NCBI GenBank assembly: GCA_000972765.1
Contig: CP011265.1
Location: forward strand, 1,054,001 to 1,118,000
Length of the DNA stretch: 64,000 nucleotides
Source of the DNA: Verrucomicrobia bacterium IMCC26134
Lineage (GTDB): Bacteria > Verrucomicrobiota > Verrucomicrobiia > Opitutales > Opitutaceae
Direction: 5' to 3'
A program made the position numbers and the translations under genes. Shown in pieces: positions 55,198 to 64,000 of the stretch (the first letter of the stretch is position 1; each line of letters starts with the position of its first letter). Under the pieces are notes generated by a model. The model saw nothing but the letters and a program-made list of their open reading frames with translations. It did not search any database and was not told the origin of the DNA.

Positions 55198-55551
55198 TTA
55201 ATTCAAGTAGCTGATGGTGCGCGATCCAGCGATTCCAGACGCAGACAATGGTTGGCCGAGAGTGAAGTTTTCGCTGTAGGATTCATTAGCCACGGTGTGC
55301 AGCACCTTGATGTATTGCGTGGTTTCCTGTCCGATCAGGATTGAAGAAGCTACCGCGGTGATCCCGTGCTCCATATAATATTGTTCGGCCGCGCCTGCGA
55401 GTTGACGAAGGTTGTTCATCACGGCCTTATCCACTGAGCTCGCACGCACCCTTTGGAAGGCAGGAATAGCCAAGGCAGCCAGCAAACCGACGATCACGAC
55501 GACGACCATGATTTCTACGAGGGTAAATCCGGAGGTATTACGACGATTCAT
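55198..55551 (-). CDS. Type IV pilin / pseudopilin-like protein
   Basis: 117 residues. Prepilin leader ending in Gly8 followed by FTLVEIMVVVVIVGLLAALA with the conserved Glu at mature position 5. The C-terminal domain is short and beta-rich with no disulfide cysteines. Processed by a prepilin peptidase; could be a type II secretion pseudopilin or minor pilin. No pilus or secretion genes adjoin. The upstream region is strikingly AT-rich with an inverted repeat. Confidence 0.88.
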   Translation of the reverse strand: MNRRNTSGFTLVEIMVVVVIVGLLAALAIPAFQRVRASSVDKAVMNNLRQLAGAAEQYYMEHGITAVASSILIGQETTQYIKVLHTVANESYSENFTLGQPLSASGIAGSRTISYLN

Positions 55552-55566
55552 ATTATAATTGTCTTT

Positions 55567-55579
55567 TCTGAAATTCAGA
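55567..55579. promoter_or_regulatory. Inverted repeat TCTGAA-A-TTCAGA upstream of the pilin gene
   Basis: Perfect 6-1-6 inverted repeat, 15 bases before the pilin start codon (on the minus strand), within an AT-rich stretch (55552-55680). The one-base spacer favours a protein-binding operator over a hairpin. Confidence 0.35.
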
Positions 55580-55750
55580 GAGTCAAAACGATATTCCCTG
55601 ATTGTAGTAGGGATTAATTACTAAGAGTATTTTCTATAGTATAGTGAATCAAAATGTTATGTTATAATTATTATGGGTCGTCGTAGAGAAAGCCTGTATT
55701 GGCTGTTGAACTGAAGCATACCTGCACGGCAGAAGTTGCCATAGTGCTTT

Positions 55751-56500
55751 TTAGAAAGCGGGATTTAGGCCCAGTGCGGTGACGGCTTTTATCAGGCAGT
55801 GGAGTAAAACAGAGGGTGCGTGCGTGTTTTGAGCACCATGGTTTTCGACTCCGTTGGACGCGCCTTTGATGGCGAGGAAGTTCAGGCCCGGTTTCTCTGG
55901 TATGAGTCGGCACAGGGCATAGAATTGACCCACTTCCATATCGACCAGATCGACGCTCGCCGAGAGGCGCTCAAACTCTTTCCGTAGGCAGGGCAGGCGA
56001 TGGCGGTAGTCACCGGGCTTGGTGGCGGGGGAGAACCCGTAATAAAAATCCGACGAGACGATCGAAGCGGTGGGCGTGGTCAGCGGTTCCGGCCAGCAGG
56101 GCTTTAGTGGTTGATCGGGGATTTCGCGATCCAGTCCGGTGCCGGAAAGTGAAGCCTCCGCGATGGGGAAGGCAGTGCCGAGCGGCACCTGGCCTTGGCT
56201 GAGCCGGCCGGCGGTCCCGACGAGCACCATACGTTCGACCTTACCCACGCTCAGTAATTCATAGAGCAGCGGTTCCAGCGCGCCGGTTCCGATGGGGGCG
56301 AGAATCACGGTGACGTCAGGCAGCGTCCATAGGGTGTAGGAACGGAATTCGGAGGCCGGCTTTGCGACGGGCAAGCCGGCGGACAGGCAGGCCACCACGA
56401 AAGTCGCTTTGTTCTCGCCGCAACACAGGATTACCGCCGGACGGATGTAGTCTGGGACGATTTGCGCGTTGGGACTGGGCTCGGGTGAATGTGTTGTCAT
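55751..56500 (-). CDS. Nucleoside phosphorylase-superfamily protein
   Basis: 249 residues. Fits the PNP/UDP phosphorylase fold: PIGTGALEPLLYEL, MVLVGTAGRLSQGQVPLGT (the usual VGTAGGL-like turn), VDLVDMEVGQFYALC with the ribose-binding Met-Glu, and NFLAIKGASNGV. Likely hydrolase or phosphorylase of purine-type nucleosides or of futalosine/MTA. Specificity is not visible. Single gene, facing the pilin gene. Confidence 0.78.
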   Translation of the reverse strand: MTTHSPEPSPNAQIVPDYIRPAVILCCGENKATFVVACLSAGLPVAKPASEFRSYTLWTLPDVTVILAPIGTGALEPLLYELLSVGKVERMVLVGTAGRLSQGQVPLGTAFPIAEASLSGTGLDREIPDQPLKPCWPEPLTTPTASIVSSDFYYGFSPATKPGDYRHRLPCLRKEFERLSASVDLVDMEVGQFYALCRLIPEKPGLNFLAIKGASNGVENHGAQNTHAPSVLLHCLIKAVTALGLNPAF

Positions 56501-56720
56501 GGCATGGGCGGCAAGCTGGGCGGTAGAAGGCAGGAATGGGACTAAAACGACGGCATAGTCGAATCGCTTAATGACGGTAATCAGATCCTTGGTAAATAAA
56601 GTCGTGTGTCAGCGCTGCTCCATCTTCGAATGCAAAGCATTCCACCCGTTCCTGCCGCCTGCGAATAATCTAGAGTTCGAATCGCGTGTCTGCGGGACGC
56701 GACAGAAATCCGGATTTGGC

Positions 56721-57835
56721 TCAGTTAGAAGGCGCTGCCAGTTCGTAGCCGTAGTCGCCCATCGGGACTAACCAATTGCCGTCGTCAGAGCGCTCCACAT
56801 TTTCCAGGTTAAACCCGACGGCGAAACTCCAGACCGAGGGTGTGGTGCCCCCGGTAGATAAGAGCGCGTCGAGCAAGCGGCGCCAGTTTGAGGAAAGCAG
56901 ATGACGGTCCACGACTCGAAGTTGGTTCGGCGTCGAGCTGGAGGGAATTAATTCATTGGCGATGAGTTTGCAGGCATCGGTGGGACGCAAAGCGGCGGAT
57001 TTCGTTTTCACTACGTAGAACATCGTGCATGCATCGGCCGTTACCGCTCCGTTCTCGGATAGGGTGGAATCGGCGATTTGAAACGCATCCCTGCCTTCGA
57101 TGGCGCTGACCTGGACCTTGCCCGTGGTGCGGGTGTAGGCGAGGAAACCGGCGCGAGTGAGCTAGGTAACGCCCTAGAGTGAACTGGGCAGGTCGACGAG
57201 TTTGCGGGCGGCGGGCAAACGCAGACTGGCTATGAGATGTGGACCGGAAGGTGTGCCAAGGTCGATAACCTGCAGCCCACGGAGCTGGTTGAAGAAATAC
57301 GCGGTGGCGCCGGAGATTTTCCAGATATCCGTTTGGGCCTGCTCCTCGGCGGTGAGGGAGGTGGCATCGTCAAGCTGGGCGGCATTTGATACGAGGGATA
57401 CCATTTGATTGAGATTGGCGCTCGTTAGTTTCTGGCTGGGCGTGAAAGAGCGTTTACCGCGATAAAGCACCGTCTGGAATTTAGTGCGGGATACGTTCTC
57501 GATGGTGACATTGATGCGGAAGGAGGTCCCACGATTCACAATCGCAAGTTGAGCGAAAGAAGTCCGGGTAAAGCGGCGCGGGTTTCGAGGTCGCGCCACT
57601 GGCCTCTGGGCTCGCGGATTTGCAGTGTGCCTAGGACCGAATCGGCCGGAAGAATGACCTAGCCGATCTAACGATCAGGCGTAAGATTCAGCGGCAAGTT
57701 GACAGTGGTAGCCGTGAGTCCAAAGACCAGCGATAAAAAGAGGCATAACCACAGGGTCAGACGTCGACCGGTTGAGATGCAGATCGAAGGTGACGGATAG
57801 GGGTATGGGAAGAATTTATAGCCAAAATGGCTCAC
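56721..57835 (-). pseudogene. Decayed gene for an exported protein with LVIVD-like repeat (four in-frame TAG codons and a frameshift)
   Basis: Reading the minus strand from about 57835 (possible GTG) gives a basic-hydrophobic signal-like segment (GRRLTLWLCLFLSLVFGLTA), then coding-like sequence interrupted by TAG at 57668-57670 and 57659-57661. It continues as VILPADSVLGTLQIREPRGQW until a frame change between about 57540 and 57590. The next frame is open (FRINVTIENVSRTKFQTVLYRG...), includes LQVIDLGTPSGPHLIASLRLP resembling an LVIVD-type beta-propeller repeat, then meets TAG at 57174-57176 and 57162-57164. It continues in the same frame (AFLAYTRT-like text, then FYVVKTKSAALR) to a final stop at 56721. 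TAG also serves as a normal stop in neighbouring genes, so recoding is unlikely. Confidence 0.75.
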
Positions 57836-58009
57836 CCGCGGTCAACCTTGGAACGGGGCTAATTTGGTTTGAAACGTTAATGGCACGACCGTGTGGCGTG
57901 CCTCCGCTTTGCGGTTTAGTCCGGTTCTTGGCAGTGAAACGAATTGGGTCGATAACTTGAATCGGGAGTAAGGTGAATAGGAGCTTAACGATACCCACGC
58001 AGCGCTAAG

Positions 58010-59296
58010 CTAGAGTCCCGAAATGGCAGTCGTGATGACTTCGCAGGCGCGTTCGATAGCGGGGCCTTCGTGGGCGGTGCTGAGGAACCAGGCTTCGTAA
58101 GCGCTCGGCGGCAGATACACCCCGCCGTCGAGACAGGCGCGGAAGAAGCGTCCGAAGAGTTTTGCGTCGGATGCCAGCGCGTCAGGCATATTGCGCACGG
58201 GGCTGGGATTGAAGAAGAGGCTGAGCATGGAGCCGCACTGCGGGGTTTGCAGTGGCAGGCCCTTCGCGGCGGCGGCGGCGGCGGCGGCGGCGCAGACTTG
58301 GCGGCCGAGGGCGTCGAGCCGGGCGTAGGGGTTGACCTCGTCGAGCAGGCGGAGCTGGGCGATGCCGGCGGCGAGGGCGAGCGGGTTACCCGACAGCGTG
58401 CCCGCCTGGTAAACAGGGCCGAGCGGGGCGAGGTAATCCATGATCTCGGCGCGTCCGCCGAAGGCCCCGACGGGCAGGCCGCCGCCGATGATTTTACCGA
58501 GGCAGGTGAGGTCGGGAACGATGTTCTCCAGCTCCTGCACACCGCCGCGGGCGAGGCGGAAGCCGGTCATGACTTCGTCAAAAATGAGCACGGTGCCGGC
58601 GCGGGCGGTGGCAGCGCGGACGTGCTGGAGGTAGCCTGGCTCGGCGCGGATAAAACCGACGTTGCCGATGTAGGGCTCCAGGATGACGGCGGCGATTTGG
58701 CCGGGGTTGGCGTCGAAGGCGGCGTCGAAGGCGGCGGTATCGTTGTAAGGCAGGACCACGGTCTCGCGGGCGAAGGCAGCAGGCACGCCTGCGCTGTCGG
58801 GGTGCCCATGCGTGAGCGCGCCGGAGCCGGCGGACACGAGCAGGGAATCCGAGTGCCCATGGTAGCAGCCGGCGAACTTGATGATCTTGTCGCGCTTGGT
58901 GAAGCCGCGGGCGAGGCGGATGGCGGACATGGTGGCCTCGGTGCCGCTGGAGCACATCCGGACCTTCTGGATGGAGGGGAAGAAGGAGATGATGAGCTCG
59001 GCCATTTCGACCTCATAAGGGTTGGGCGTTCCGAAAGAGGTGCCGCGTTCGAGGGCGTCGGCGATGGCGGCCTTGATGCGGGGGTGGTTGTGCCCGTGGA
59101 TGGCGGGACCCCAGGTGCAGACAAAGTCGATGAGTTCCCGACCGTCCACGGTGGTGAGCGTGGCCCCCTGCGCGGAGCGGGTGAAAAATGGCGCGCCTCC
59201 GACTGAGCGGAAGGCACGGACCGGAGAGTTGACCCCGCCCGGAATGAGTTGCTGGGCGCGGGCGAAGAGTTGTTCGGAGGAAGAAGGAGAAGACAT
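58010..59296 (-). CDS. hemL: Glutamate-1-semialdehyde 2,1-aminomutase
   Basis: 428 residues, standard. PLP enzyme of C5-route tetrapyrrole synthesis producing 5-aminolevulinate. [54 protein letters not shown] and the PLP lysine K268 in [17 protein letters not shown] are all intact. A polyalanine tract ([11 protein letters not shown], encoded by a GCC/GGC triplet run at about 58266-58293) is unusual. Next gene upstream is nadE on the same strand, 29 bases away. Confidence 0.97.
   Translation of the reverse strand: MSSPSSSEQLFARAQQLIPGGVNSPVRAFRSVGGAPFFTRSAQGATLTTVDGRELIDFVCTWGPAIHGHNHPRIKAAIADALERGTSFGTPNPYEVEMAELIISFFPSIQKVRMCSSGTEATMSAIRLARGFTKRDKIIKFAGCYHGHSDSLLVSAGSGALTHGHPDSAGVPAAFARETVVLPYNDTAAFDAAFDANPGQIAAVILEPYIGNVGFIRAEPGYLQHVRAATARAGTVLIFDEVMTGFRLARGGVQELENIVPDLTCLGKIIGGGLPVGAFGGRAEIMDYLAPLGPVYQAGTLSGNPLALAAGIAQLRLLDEVNPYARLDALGRQVCAAAAAAAAAKGLPLQTPQCGSMLSLFFNPSPVRNMPDALASDAKLFGRFFRACLDGGVYLPPSAYEAWFLSTAHEGPAIERACEVITTAISGL
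58266..58293. repeat. GCG triplet run inside hemL
   Basis: About nine tandem GGC/GCC triplets encode alanines in HemL. Triplet slippage would change alanine number without breaking frame. Confidence 0.75.
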
Positions 59297-59325
59297 GACG
59301 GATTCTAGTGGTTACGGAAGGTAGA

Positions 59326-60984
59326 TTAGCCGACGTATTTTTGGACGATGGGGATGCGGCGGCCTACGCCAAAGGCCAGTGGGGTGATCTTTAAACCGGG
59401 CGCGGATTGCTTCCGTTTGTATTCATTCAAGTCCACTTTTCGGCAGATGTCGTTGACCGTAGCGGGATCAAAACCCTGAGCCACGAGCTCCGCGCGGGCG
59501 TGGCCGGCTTCGATGTAGCCGGTGAGCAGGGTGTCCAAGACATCGTAGGGCGGGAGGCTGTCCTGATCGGTCTGGCCGGGGCGGAGTTCGGCGCTCGGGG
59601 GTTTCTCCAGGGTGTTGCGCGGGATGATCTCGGAGTCGCGATTTATCCAACGGCAGAGGTCGTAAACCTGGGTTTTATAGAGGTCGCTGATCACCGCCAG
59701 GCCGCCGCACATGTCGCCGTAGAGTGTGCAGTAGCCCACGGCGACCTCGCTCTTGTTTCCGGTCGTGAGGAGCAGGGCGCCGAATTTATTGGAGAGAGCC
59801 ATCATGATGACACCGCGGGTGCGGGCTTGCAGGTTCTCCTCGGTGACGTCGGCGGCGCGGCCGGCGAAGATCGGGCCGAGGGCGCGCTCGGTGGCTGCGA
59901 CGGAATCGGCTATGGCGATGGTTTCGAAACGGATGCCGAGGTTGGCGGCGAGCCCGCGGGCGTCGTCCTTTGAGTGCTCGCTGGAAATGGCGGATGGCAA
60001 CGAAACGCCGATCACGTTTTCCGCTCCGAAAGCGGCGACGGCCAGCTCGGCGACGAGGGCGGAGTCGATGCCGCCGGAGAGGGCGACGAGTGCGCGCTTA
60101 AAGCCGCTCTTTCCGGCGTAGTCGCGCAGACCGAGCATGAGGGCGGCGTGGATGTCGGCGAGGTCCGGCTGGCGGAAGGTCGGGGCGAGGTCCGGCTTCG
60201 CGGGCGGAGCGGAGGGGGAAGTGGGCACGGCGACGACCCGGCACTCCTCGGTGAAGGCGGCGAGGCCGGCGGTGATCGTGCCATCGTAGGAGGCCACGAC
60301 GGAGCGGCCGTCGAAGACGAGCTCGTCGTTGCCACCGACGGCGTTGCAATAAATCACCGGCGCGCGGAGCTGGCGGGCGGCGTCGATGACGAGTTGTTCG
60401 CGGAGCGCGCCCTTGCCATGGTGCCACGGGCTGGCGGAGAGGTTCACCATCAGATCCACGCCTTGGGCGGCGAGAAGGGCGACGGGGTCGATGCGGTGCA
60501 GGCGGCGCTCGCCAAGGGCGGGGTTGGTCCAGATATCTTCGCAGATGGTGACGCCGATGCGGCGGCCGGCGTGGGTGATAATGAGAGGGGCGTCGGCGGG
60601 CTCGAAGTAGCGATCCTCGTCGAACACATCGTAGGTCGGGAGGAGGCACTTGCGGGCGACGTGTTGCACCCGGCCGTGGAGGCAGAAGGCGGCGGCGTTG
60701 AAACAACGGCGTCCGGTGTCGGCGGGGTTCGCAGTAATGGTGCCCAGAAGCAGTGGGACATCCCCTACGACGGCTGCGATCGCGGCGGTGGCTGCCTCGG
60801 TATCGGCCACGAAGCGGCGGCGGAAAAGCAGGTCGCGCGGCGGGTAGCCGCAGACGGCTAGCTCCGGCGTGACAACGAGCTCGGCGCGGGCGGCGACGAG
60901 CTCGCGGTAAGCGGCGATAAGGCGGGCGGTGTTGCCGGCGAGATCGCCGACGGTGGGATTTAACTGAGCGATACCGATACGCAT
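59326..60984 (-). CDS. nadE: Glutamine-dependent NAD(+) synthetase
   Basis: 552 residues with two domains: an N-terminal nitrilase-type glutaminase having the Glu41-Lys112-Cys148 triad ([28 protein letters not shown]) and a C-terminal synthetase with the PP-loop SGGIDS (303-308). Amidates nicotinate adenine dinucleotide with ATP and glutamine. Upstream on the same strand of hemL with 29 bases between; divergent from maf. Confidence 0.96.
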   Translation of the reverse strand: MRIGIAQLNPTVGDLAGNTARLIAAYRELVAARAELVVTPELAVCGYPPRDLLFRRRFVADTEAATAAIAAVVGDVPLLLGTITANPADTGRRCFNAAAFCLHGRVQHVARKCLLPTYDVFDEDRYFEPADAPLIITHAGRRIGVTICEDIWTNPALGERRLHRIDPVALLAAQGVDLMVNLSASPWHHGKGALREQLVIDAARQLRAPVIYCNAVGGNDELVFDGRSVVASYDGTITAGLAAFTEECRVVAVPTSPSAPPAKPDLAPTFRQPDLADIHAALMLGLRDYAGKSGFKRALVALSGGIDSALVAELAVAAFGAENVIGVSLPSAISSEHSKDDARGLAANLGIRFETIAIADSVAATERALGPIFAGRAADVTEENLQARTRGVIMMALSNKFGALLLTTGNKSEVAVGYCTLYGDMCGGLAVISDLYKTQVYDLCRWINRDSEIIPRNTLEKPPSAELRPGQTDQDSLPPYDVLDTLLTGYIEAGHARAELVAQGFDPATVNDICRKVDLNEYKRKQSAPGLKITPLAFGVGRRIPIVQKYVG

Positions 60985-61064
60985 GGGCGGAGGTTGTGTT
61001 GCTTAGGTTGGCCCTCGTCCTGCGGGTGACAACTCGTTTGGATAGCTTCTCCTTCTACCTGATT

Positions 61065-61646
61065 ATGCCCGCCAACGCCCGCCTTATCCTTGCTTCCGCC
61101 TCTCCTCGACGTCGTGAACTACTTGCCGAGTTGGGTGTGGATTTCGACGTGGTTGTGGCCCAGGTGACCGAGCACGAAGACCCGCAACTCGACCCTAGGG
61201 TGATGGTGGCGCGCAACTCGGCGCTAAAAGCGGACTGGGTGGCGGCGCGGCATCCTGACCTTTGGGTGCTGGGCGCGGACACGACTGTGTTCATCGACGG
61301 GCATGCCTTGAACAAGCCGACTGATCTCGATGAGGCTCGGGCGATGCTCCGCCGTTTGAGCGGGAGCACGCACACGGTTTTTACCGGCGTGGCGCTGCGC
61401 CACGCGACGAGCGGAATAGGTGAAGACCTCGGCGTGGCGACGGAGGTAAGGTTTCGCGTCTATAACGATGCCGTGATCGAAACCTATCTCTCGCGCGTGC
61501 ATGTGCTCGACAAGGCCGGCGCCTACGCGATCCAGGAGAGCGGCGAATTGTTGGTGGCGCAGCGGAGCGGCTCGCTTTCCAATGTCGTCGGCCTGCCTCA
61601 GGAAGAAGTGAGAGAACTTTTGACCCGACACGGTGTCCTCCGCTGA
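61065..61646 (+). CDS. maf: Maf-family nucleoside triphosphate pyrophosphatase
   Basis: 193 residues from ATG 61065; the frame extends upstream to 60996 into the shared promoter. LILASASPRRRELLAELGV, VLGADTTVFIDGHALNKP and the DKAGAYAIQESGELLV region match Maf. Hydrolyses non-canonical or dTTP/UTP nucleotides and affects septation. The TonB-like gene starts 15 bases after its stop, so they are probably co-transcribed. Confidence 0.95.
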   Translation: MPANARLILASASPRRRELLAELGVDFDVVVAQVTEHEDPQLDPRVMVARNSALKADWVAARHPDLWVLGADTTVFIDGHALNKPTDLDEARAMLRRLSGSTHTVFTGVALRHATSGIGEDLGVATEVRFRVYNDAVIETYLSRVHVLDKAGAYAIQESGELLVAQRSGSLSNVVGLPQEEVRELLTRHGVLR

Positions 61647-61661
61647 CTGCGCCGCACACTC

Positions 61662-62822
61662 ATGCCGATGACATCCACCGCTCCCTCGCCCCGCCGCCCC
61701 GTCCGGCCGAGGAGGCACCATGCTCTGGCCGAGCGCTCACCGGCCTGGCGGGCGGGTGTGGTCGGCACGGTGATCGCCCACCTTTTGCTCGCGCTTCTGG
61801 CCTTCTGGCTGCCGAAAAACTATTTCTTGCCAGACACCCCGACGTTGAACGACGAGGCCTCGCGCAGTTTTCAAATCGAATTGAGCGAGGCTCTGGCTAA
61901 GCCGCCTGTCGCCGCCAAACCGGACCTTACGCCGCCAAAGTTTGTCGAGGTAAACCCTGCCGCGCCCGAAAACATGCCTGACGAAACGCTCAACGTAGGC
62001 GCGCAAAACCAGCAAGTCGCCCAACCTCTGGCCTCGCCGGAGACGAAGAGTGACGCGCCAAAAATCGACGGAAAGCCCGATGAAAATACGACTGCGATCG
62101 TGAGCGGCCAGTTGGAGGAGAAGTCGACTTCGACGACGGTCGATTTTCCGCCTGTGTTCACCCCTTCCCAGCCCGAGCCCTTTATCACTGAGCCGAGTCA
62201 GACACCGGCAAAGCCAGCCCTCGAGTCGATACCCCTGCCCGGCACCGAGGAGTTGCTTGGCAAAGCGGACGGCAGCACGGGCAGCACGGTGACAAATCTG
62301 CCGGGAAACCCCACGGAAAAACCGGGTCCGCGTGTCGAGGGCAAGCCCGATGGCCAGGCCGCCGGTAAAGGGTATTTCGCGGGGACGCCGCGGATTGAGC
62401 GTGATCGACCGCAGACTCGGCCAAGTCTCGCGACCCGCGCGGTGAACGCCCGCACGACCGAGACCATCTTTAATGATCAAGGCACGAAGAATGTCGGCGC
62501 GCTCGCCTACGACGCGAAGTGGAGCGCATACGGCGAATACATCCAGCGCCTCATCGACGCGGTGCAGGCGCAGTGGGAGCGGTTGATCATTCGCAGCCCC
62601 GTATATCCCACTCGCGGCACTATTGTGCGCGTGACATTCAAGATCAGCTCTACGGGCAACATCTCGGAGATCGTAAAGGTTGAGAGCCCCCGGGAAAAAA
62701 CCGCCGAATATCTCTGCATCAGCGCAATCACTGAACGCGCACCCTACGGAGAATGGAGCGAAGATATGATCGCGCTGCTCGGAAAGGAGCAGGAAATGAC
62801 CTTTCGCTTCTTTTACCAATGA
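61662..62822 (+). CDS. TonB/TolA-like cell-envelope protein
   Basis: 386 residues. One membrane helix near the N-terminus (about 32-50, GVVGTVIAHLLLALLAFWL), a long Pro/Lys-rich periplasmic linker and a compact C-terminal domain of about 90 residues (YIQRLIDAVQAQWERLI ... YPTRGTIVRVTFKISSTGNIS... FRFFYQ) that has the strand-helix pattern of TonB/TolA C-terminal domains. Would transmit inner-membrane energy to an outer-membrane receptor. No exbB/exbD or receptor is adjacent. Stop overlaps the RluA-type gene start (ATGA). Confidence 0.72.
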   Translation: MPMTSTAPSPRRPVRPRRHHALAERSPAWRAGVVGTVIAHLLLALLAFWLPKNYFLPDTPTLNDEASRSFQIELSEALAKPPVAAKPDLTPPKFVEVNPAAPENMPDETLNVGAQNQQVAQPLASPETKSDAPKIDGKPDENTTAIVSGQLEEKSTSTTVDFPPVFTPSQPEPFITEPSQTPAKPALESIPLPGTEELLGKADGSTGSTVTNLPGNPTEKPGPRVEGKPDGQAAGKGYFAGTPRIERDRPQTRPSLATRAVNARTTETIFNDQGTKNVGALAYDAKWSAYGEYIQRLIDAVQAQWERLIIRSPVYPTRGTIVRVTFKISSTGNISEIVKVESPREKTAEYLCISAITERAPYGEWSEDMIALLGKEQEMTFRFFYQ

Positions 62823-63649
62823 GCACTTCTCCACGCAGTTCACGCCCCGCCGCCGCATCGGCCCTTAAACCAGCAACCAAAGCGGTAGCCAAAACATCGG
62901 ACGCGACCGATGCCGACGATTTTCCACTTGGCGAAGGCGTGGAAGTGCTCGCGCGCGGCGCGGGCGGCCTCATCGCTTTCAACAAACCCGCCGGCATGCT
63001 TTCGCATCCCAATATGCGTAGCGAGCAACCGCGCTCCTTGCTCACCTGCGACTACTTGATTGAAGGAGAATTTTTCCGCTGGACCGCTCCCACCGGAGGC
63101 GAACGTCGGCTTTATTTGCTCAACCGCCTTGATTCGCACACCTCAGGCGTCATTCTTGGTGTCACCGACTCTGCTCTGGCCCAGCGCATCCGGGCGCTTT
63201 TTCGCGAAAAGCACATCACCAAAATCTACCACGCGCTCGTTTTTGGAAAACCCGCCCAAACAACCGCGATTTGGAAGGATCGCCTCGCGATTGAAAAACG
63301 AGCCGCCCAGGTGCGCACCGGCACGGGGGGCAACATCCCTGCCGAGTCGCAGATGCGTGTGTTGCGGCAACGACGCGATCCCGCCTTGTCCCTCGCTCTG
63401 ATCGAACTCACGCCGCGCACGGGTCGCAGCCACCAGTTGCGCGTGCAATGCACCCAACGCCACCTGCCCATCGTCGGCGACGCGACCTACGGCGACTTTG
63501 CCGCTAACCGCGCGCTGGCCAAAGCGACGGGATTGAAGAGACTATGCCTGCATTCGCACGAGACCCGTTTCGATTACGAGCACGGCGGTCGTGTGCATAA
63601 CTTCGTCGCCACGGCACCGACTCCGGCAGAGTTTTTAAAACTGCTTTAA
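62819..63649 (+). CDS. RluA-type pseudouridine synthase
   Basis: 276 residues from ATG 62819. The core has NKPAGMLSHP, the catalytic LNRLDSHTSGVIL with Asp, and TGRSHQLRVQ with the uridine-binding Arg. An N-terminal Ala/Ser/Lys-rich extension is not conserved. Converts a uridine in rRNA or tRNA to pseudouridine; which one is not visible. Coupled by a four-base overlap to the TonB-like gene. Confidence 0.9.
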   Translation: MSTSPRSSRPAAASALKPATKAVAKTSDATDADDFPLGEGVEVLARGAGGLIAFNKPAGMLSHPNMRSEQPRSLLTCDYLIEGEFFRWTAPTGGERRLYLLNRLDSHTSGVILGVTDSALAQRIRALFREKHITKIYHALVFGKPAQTTAIWKDRLAIEKRAAQVRTGTGGNIPAESQMRVLRQRRDPALSLALIELTPRTGRSHQLRVQCTQRHLPIVGDATYGDFAANRALAKATGLKRLCLHSHETRFDYEHGGRVHNFVATAPTPAEFLKLL

Positions 63650-63706
63650 CCGCAGGCTTCGAAATGAGGCTTGGCGACGTCGGGCGTCCGGAGTGTGGTG
63701 TCGGGC

Positions 63707-64000
63707 ATGGAAACCGTGAATTTGACGGATGCGAAGACGACGGTGGGCGAGATCAAGGCGCGCGTGCTGGCCTTCGCGCGCGAACGTGACTGGGAGCAGT
63801 TTCACGCGCCCAAGAATCTGAGCATGGCGCTCGCGGCCGAGGCAGGGGAGCTGATGGAGCATTTTTTATGGGACTCACCGGAGTCCTCACGGAGCAAGGT
63901 CGCGGAGGACCCCGCACGCCGGGCCAAGATCGAGGAGGAGCTGGCTGATGTGGTGATTTACGCTCTGGAATTTGCGAACATGACCGGCATCGACGTGGCG
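63707..64000 (+). CDS. MazG-like nucleotide pyrophosphohydrolase (3' end beyond window)
   Basis: 98 residues visible from ATG 63707; the frame is open at the last base. The pattern NLSMALAAEAGELMEHF (EExxE-like acidic helix) and KIEEELADVVIYALEFANM is the Mg-binding four-helix signature of the MazG/iMazG family, which hydrolyses nucleotides such as dCTP analogues to monophosphates. Truncated by the window edge, so total length and any downstream partner cannot be seen. Confidence 0.88.
   Translation, partial: METVNLTDAKTTVGEIKARVLAFARERDWEQFHAPKNLSMALAAEAGELMEHFLWDSPESSRSKVAEDPARRAKIEEELADVVIYALEFANMTGIDVA

Noticed and set aside
56671-56695. GAGTTCGAATCGCG resembling a tRNA T-arm
   Set aside because: The flanking bases do not pair to a five-base stem and no acceptor, D or anticodon arms can be built around it.
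1-64000. CRISPR arrays, insertion sequences, prophage or replication origin
   Set aside because: No regularly spaced repeats, transposase motifs, phage structural genes or DnaA-box clusters were seen.

Overview
The window is a GC-rich (roughly 60 percent or more), densely coding chromosomal segment of a Gram-negative bacterium. My best guess is Verrucomicrobiota, probably near Opitutaceae. This is inferred from gene content and protein style (orphan prepilin, secreted sulfatase remnant, GH28-type enzyme, ExeA/GspB-like pair, outer-membrane metal efflux, O-antigen ligase). No rRNA or other phylogenetic marker was compared. No gene-free gap exceeds about 300 bases. I see no IS element, prophage, CRISPR array or replication origin. 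Long antisense frames opposite GC-rich genes were treated as codon-bias shadows.

Layout. 1-6.3 kb: the end of an AraC-type regulator, two DEAD-box RNA helicases flanking a cytidylyltransferase-GHMP kinase fusion, and an HNH nuclease. 6.4-11.3 kb (minus strand): a sulfatase that has lost its second half, an O-antigen ligase-like protein, dxs and xseB. 11.5-18.4 kb: sulfite reductase hemoprotein, ychF, then rpsP-trmD-rplS (rimM is missing from the usual order) and transketolase, punctuated by four strong intrinsic terminators. 18.4-24 kb: GspB-like/ExeA-like pair, an FtsB-like divisome protein, a UDP-sugar pyrophosphorylase and a phosphohexomutase. 23.9-30.5 kb: a heavy-metal RND efflux operon (outer-membrane factor, adaptor, pump) bracketed by two small exported Cys/His proteins. 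30.5-33.9 kb (minus): rnc, two ABC-2 permeases without an ATPase, an orphan parA and tRNA-Cys(GCA). 34.1-41 kb: an exported redoxin with a foldable leader, a DapF-family protein lacking both catalytic cysteines, two exported/membrane proteins of unknown function, polyprenyl diphosphate synthase, a 46-residue Cys-rich membrane miniprotein and ptsI. 41-46.7 kb: ispE, a Gfo/Idh-ThuA pair divergent from an AraC regulator, pyrF, ispD and ispF. 46.8-55.2 kb: uvrA, an AI-2E family permease, DoxX-like protein, metallo-beta-lactamase exonuclease, DUF3108 protein and GH28 protein. 55.2-57.8 kb: an orphan prepilin beside an AT-rich upstream region, a nucleoside phosphorylase-like protein, and a pseudogene with four in-frame amber codons plus a frameshift. 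58-64 kb: hemL, nadE, maf, a TonB/TolA-like protein, an RluA-type pseudouridine synthase and the start of a MazG-like pyrophosphohydrolase.

Metabolic theme. Isoprenoid synthesis by the MEP route is well represented (dxs, ispD, ispE, ispF and a prenyl diphosphate synthase), alongside envelope sugar-nucleotide genes (UDP-sugar pyrophosphorylase, hexose phosphomutase, GHMP-cytidylyltransferase fusion, O-antigen ligase). The most promising leads are the GHMP-cytidylyltransferase fusion, the double Cys-to-Ser DapF homologue, the metal-efflux operon with its extra metal-binding parts, and the uncharacterised pair at 35.7-37.6 kb.
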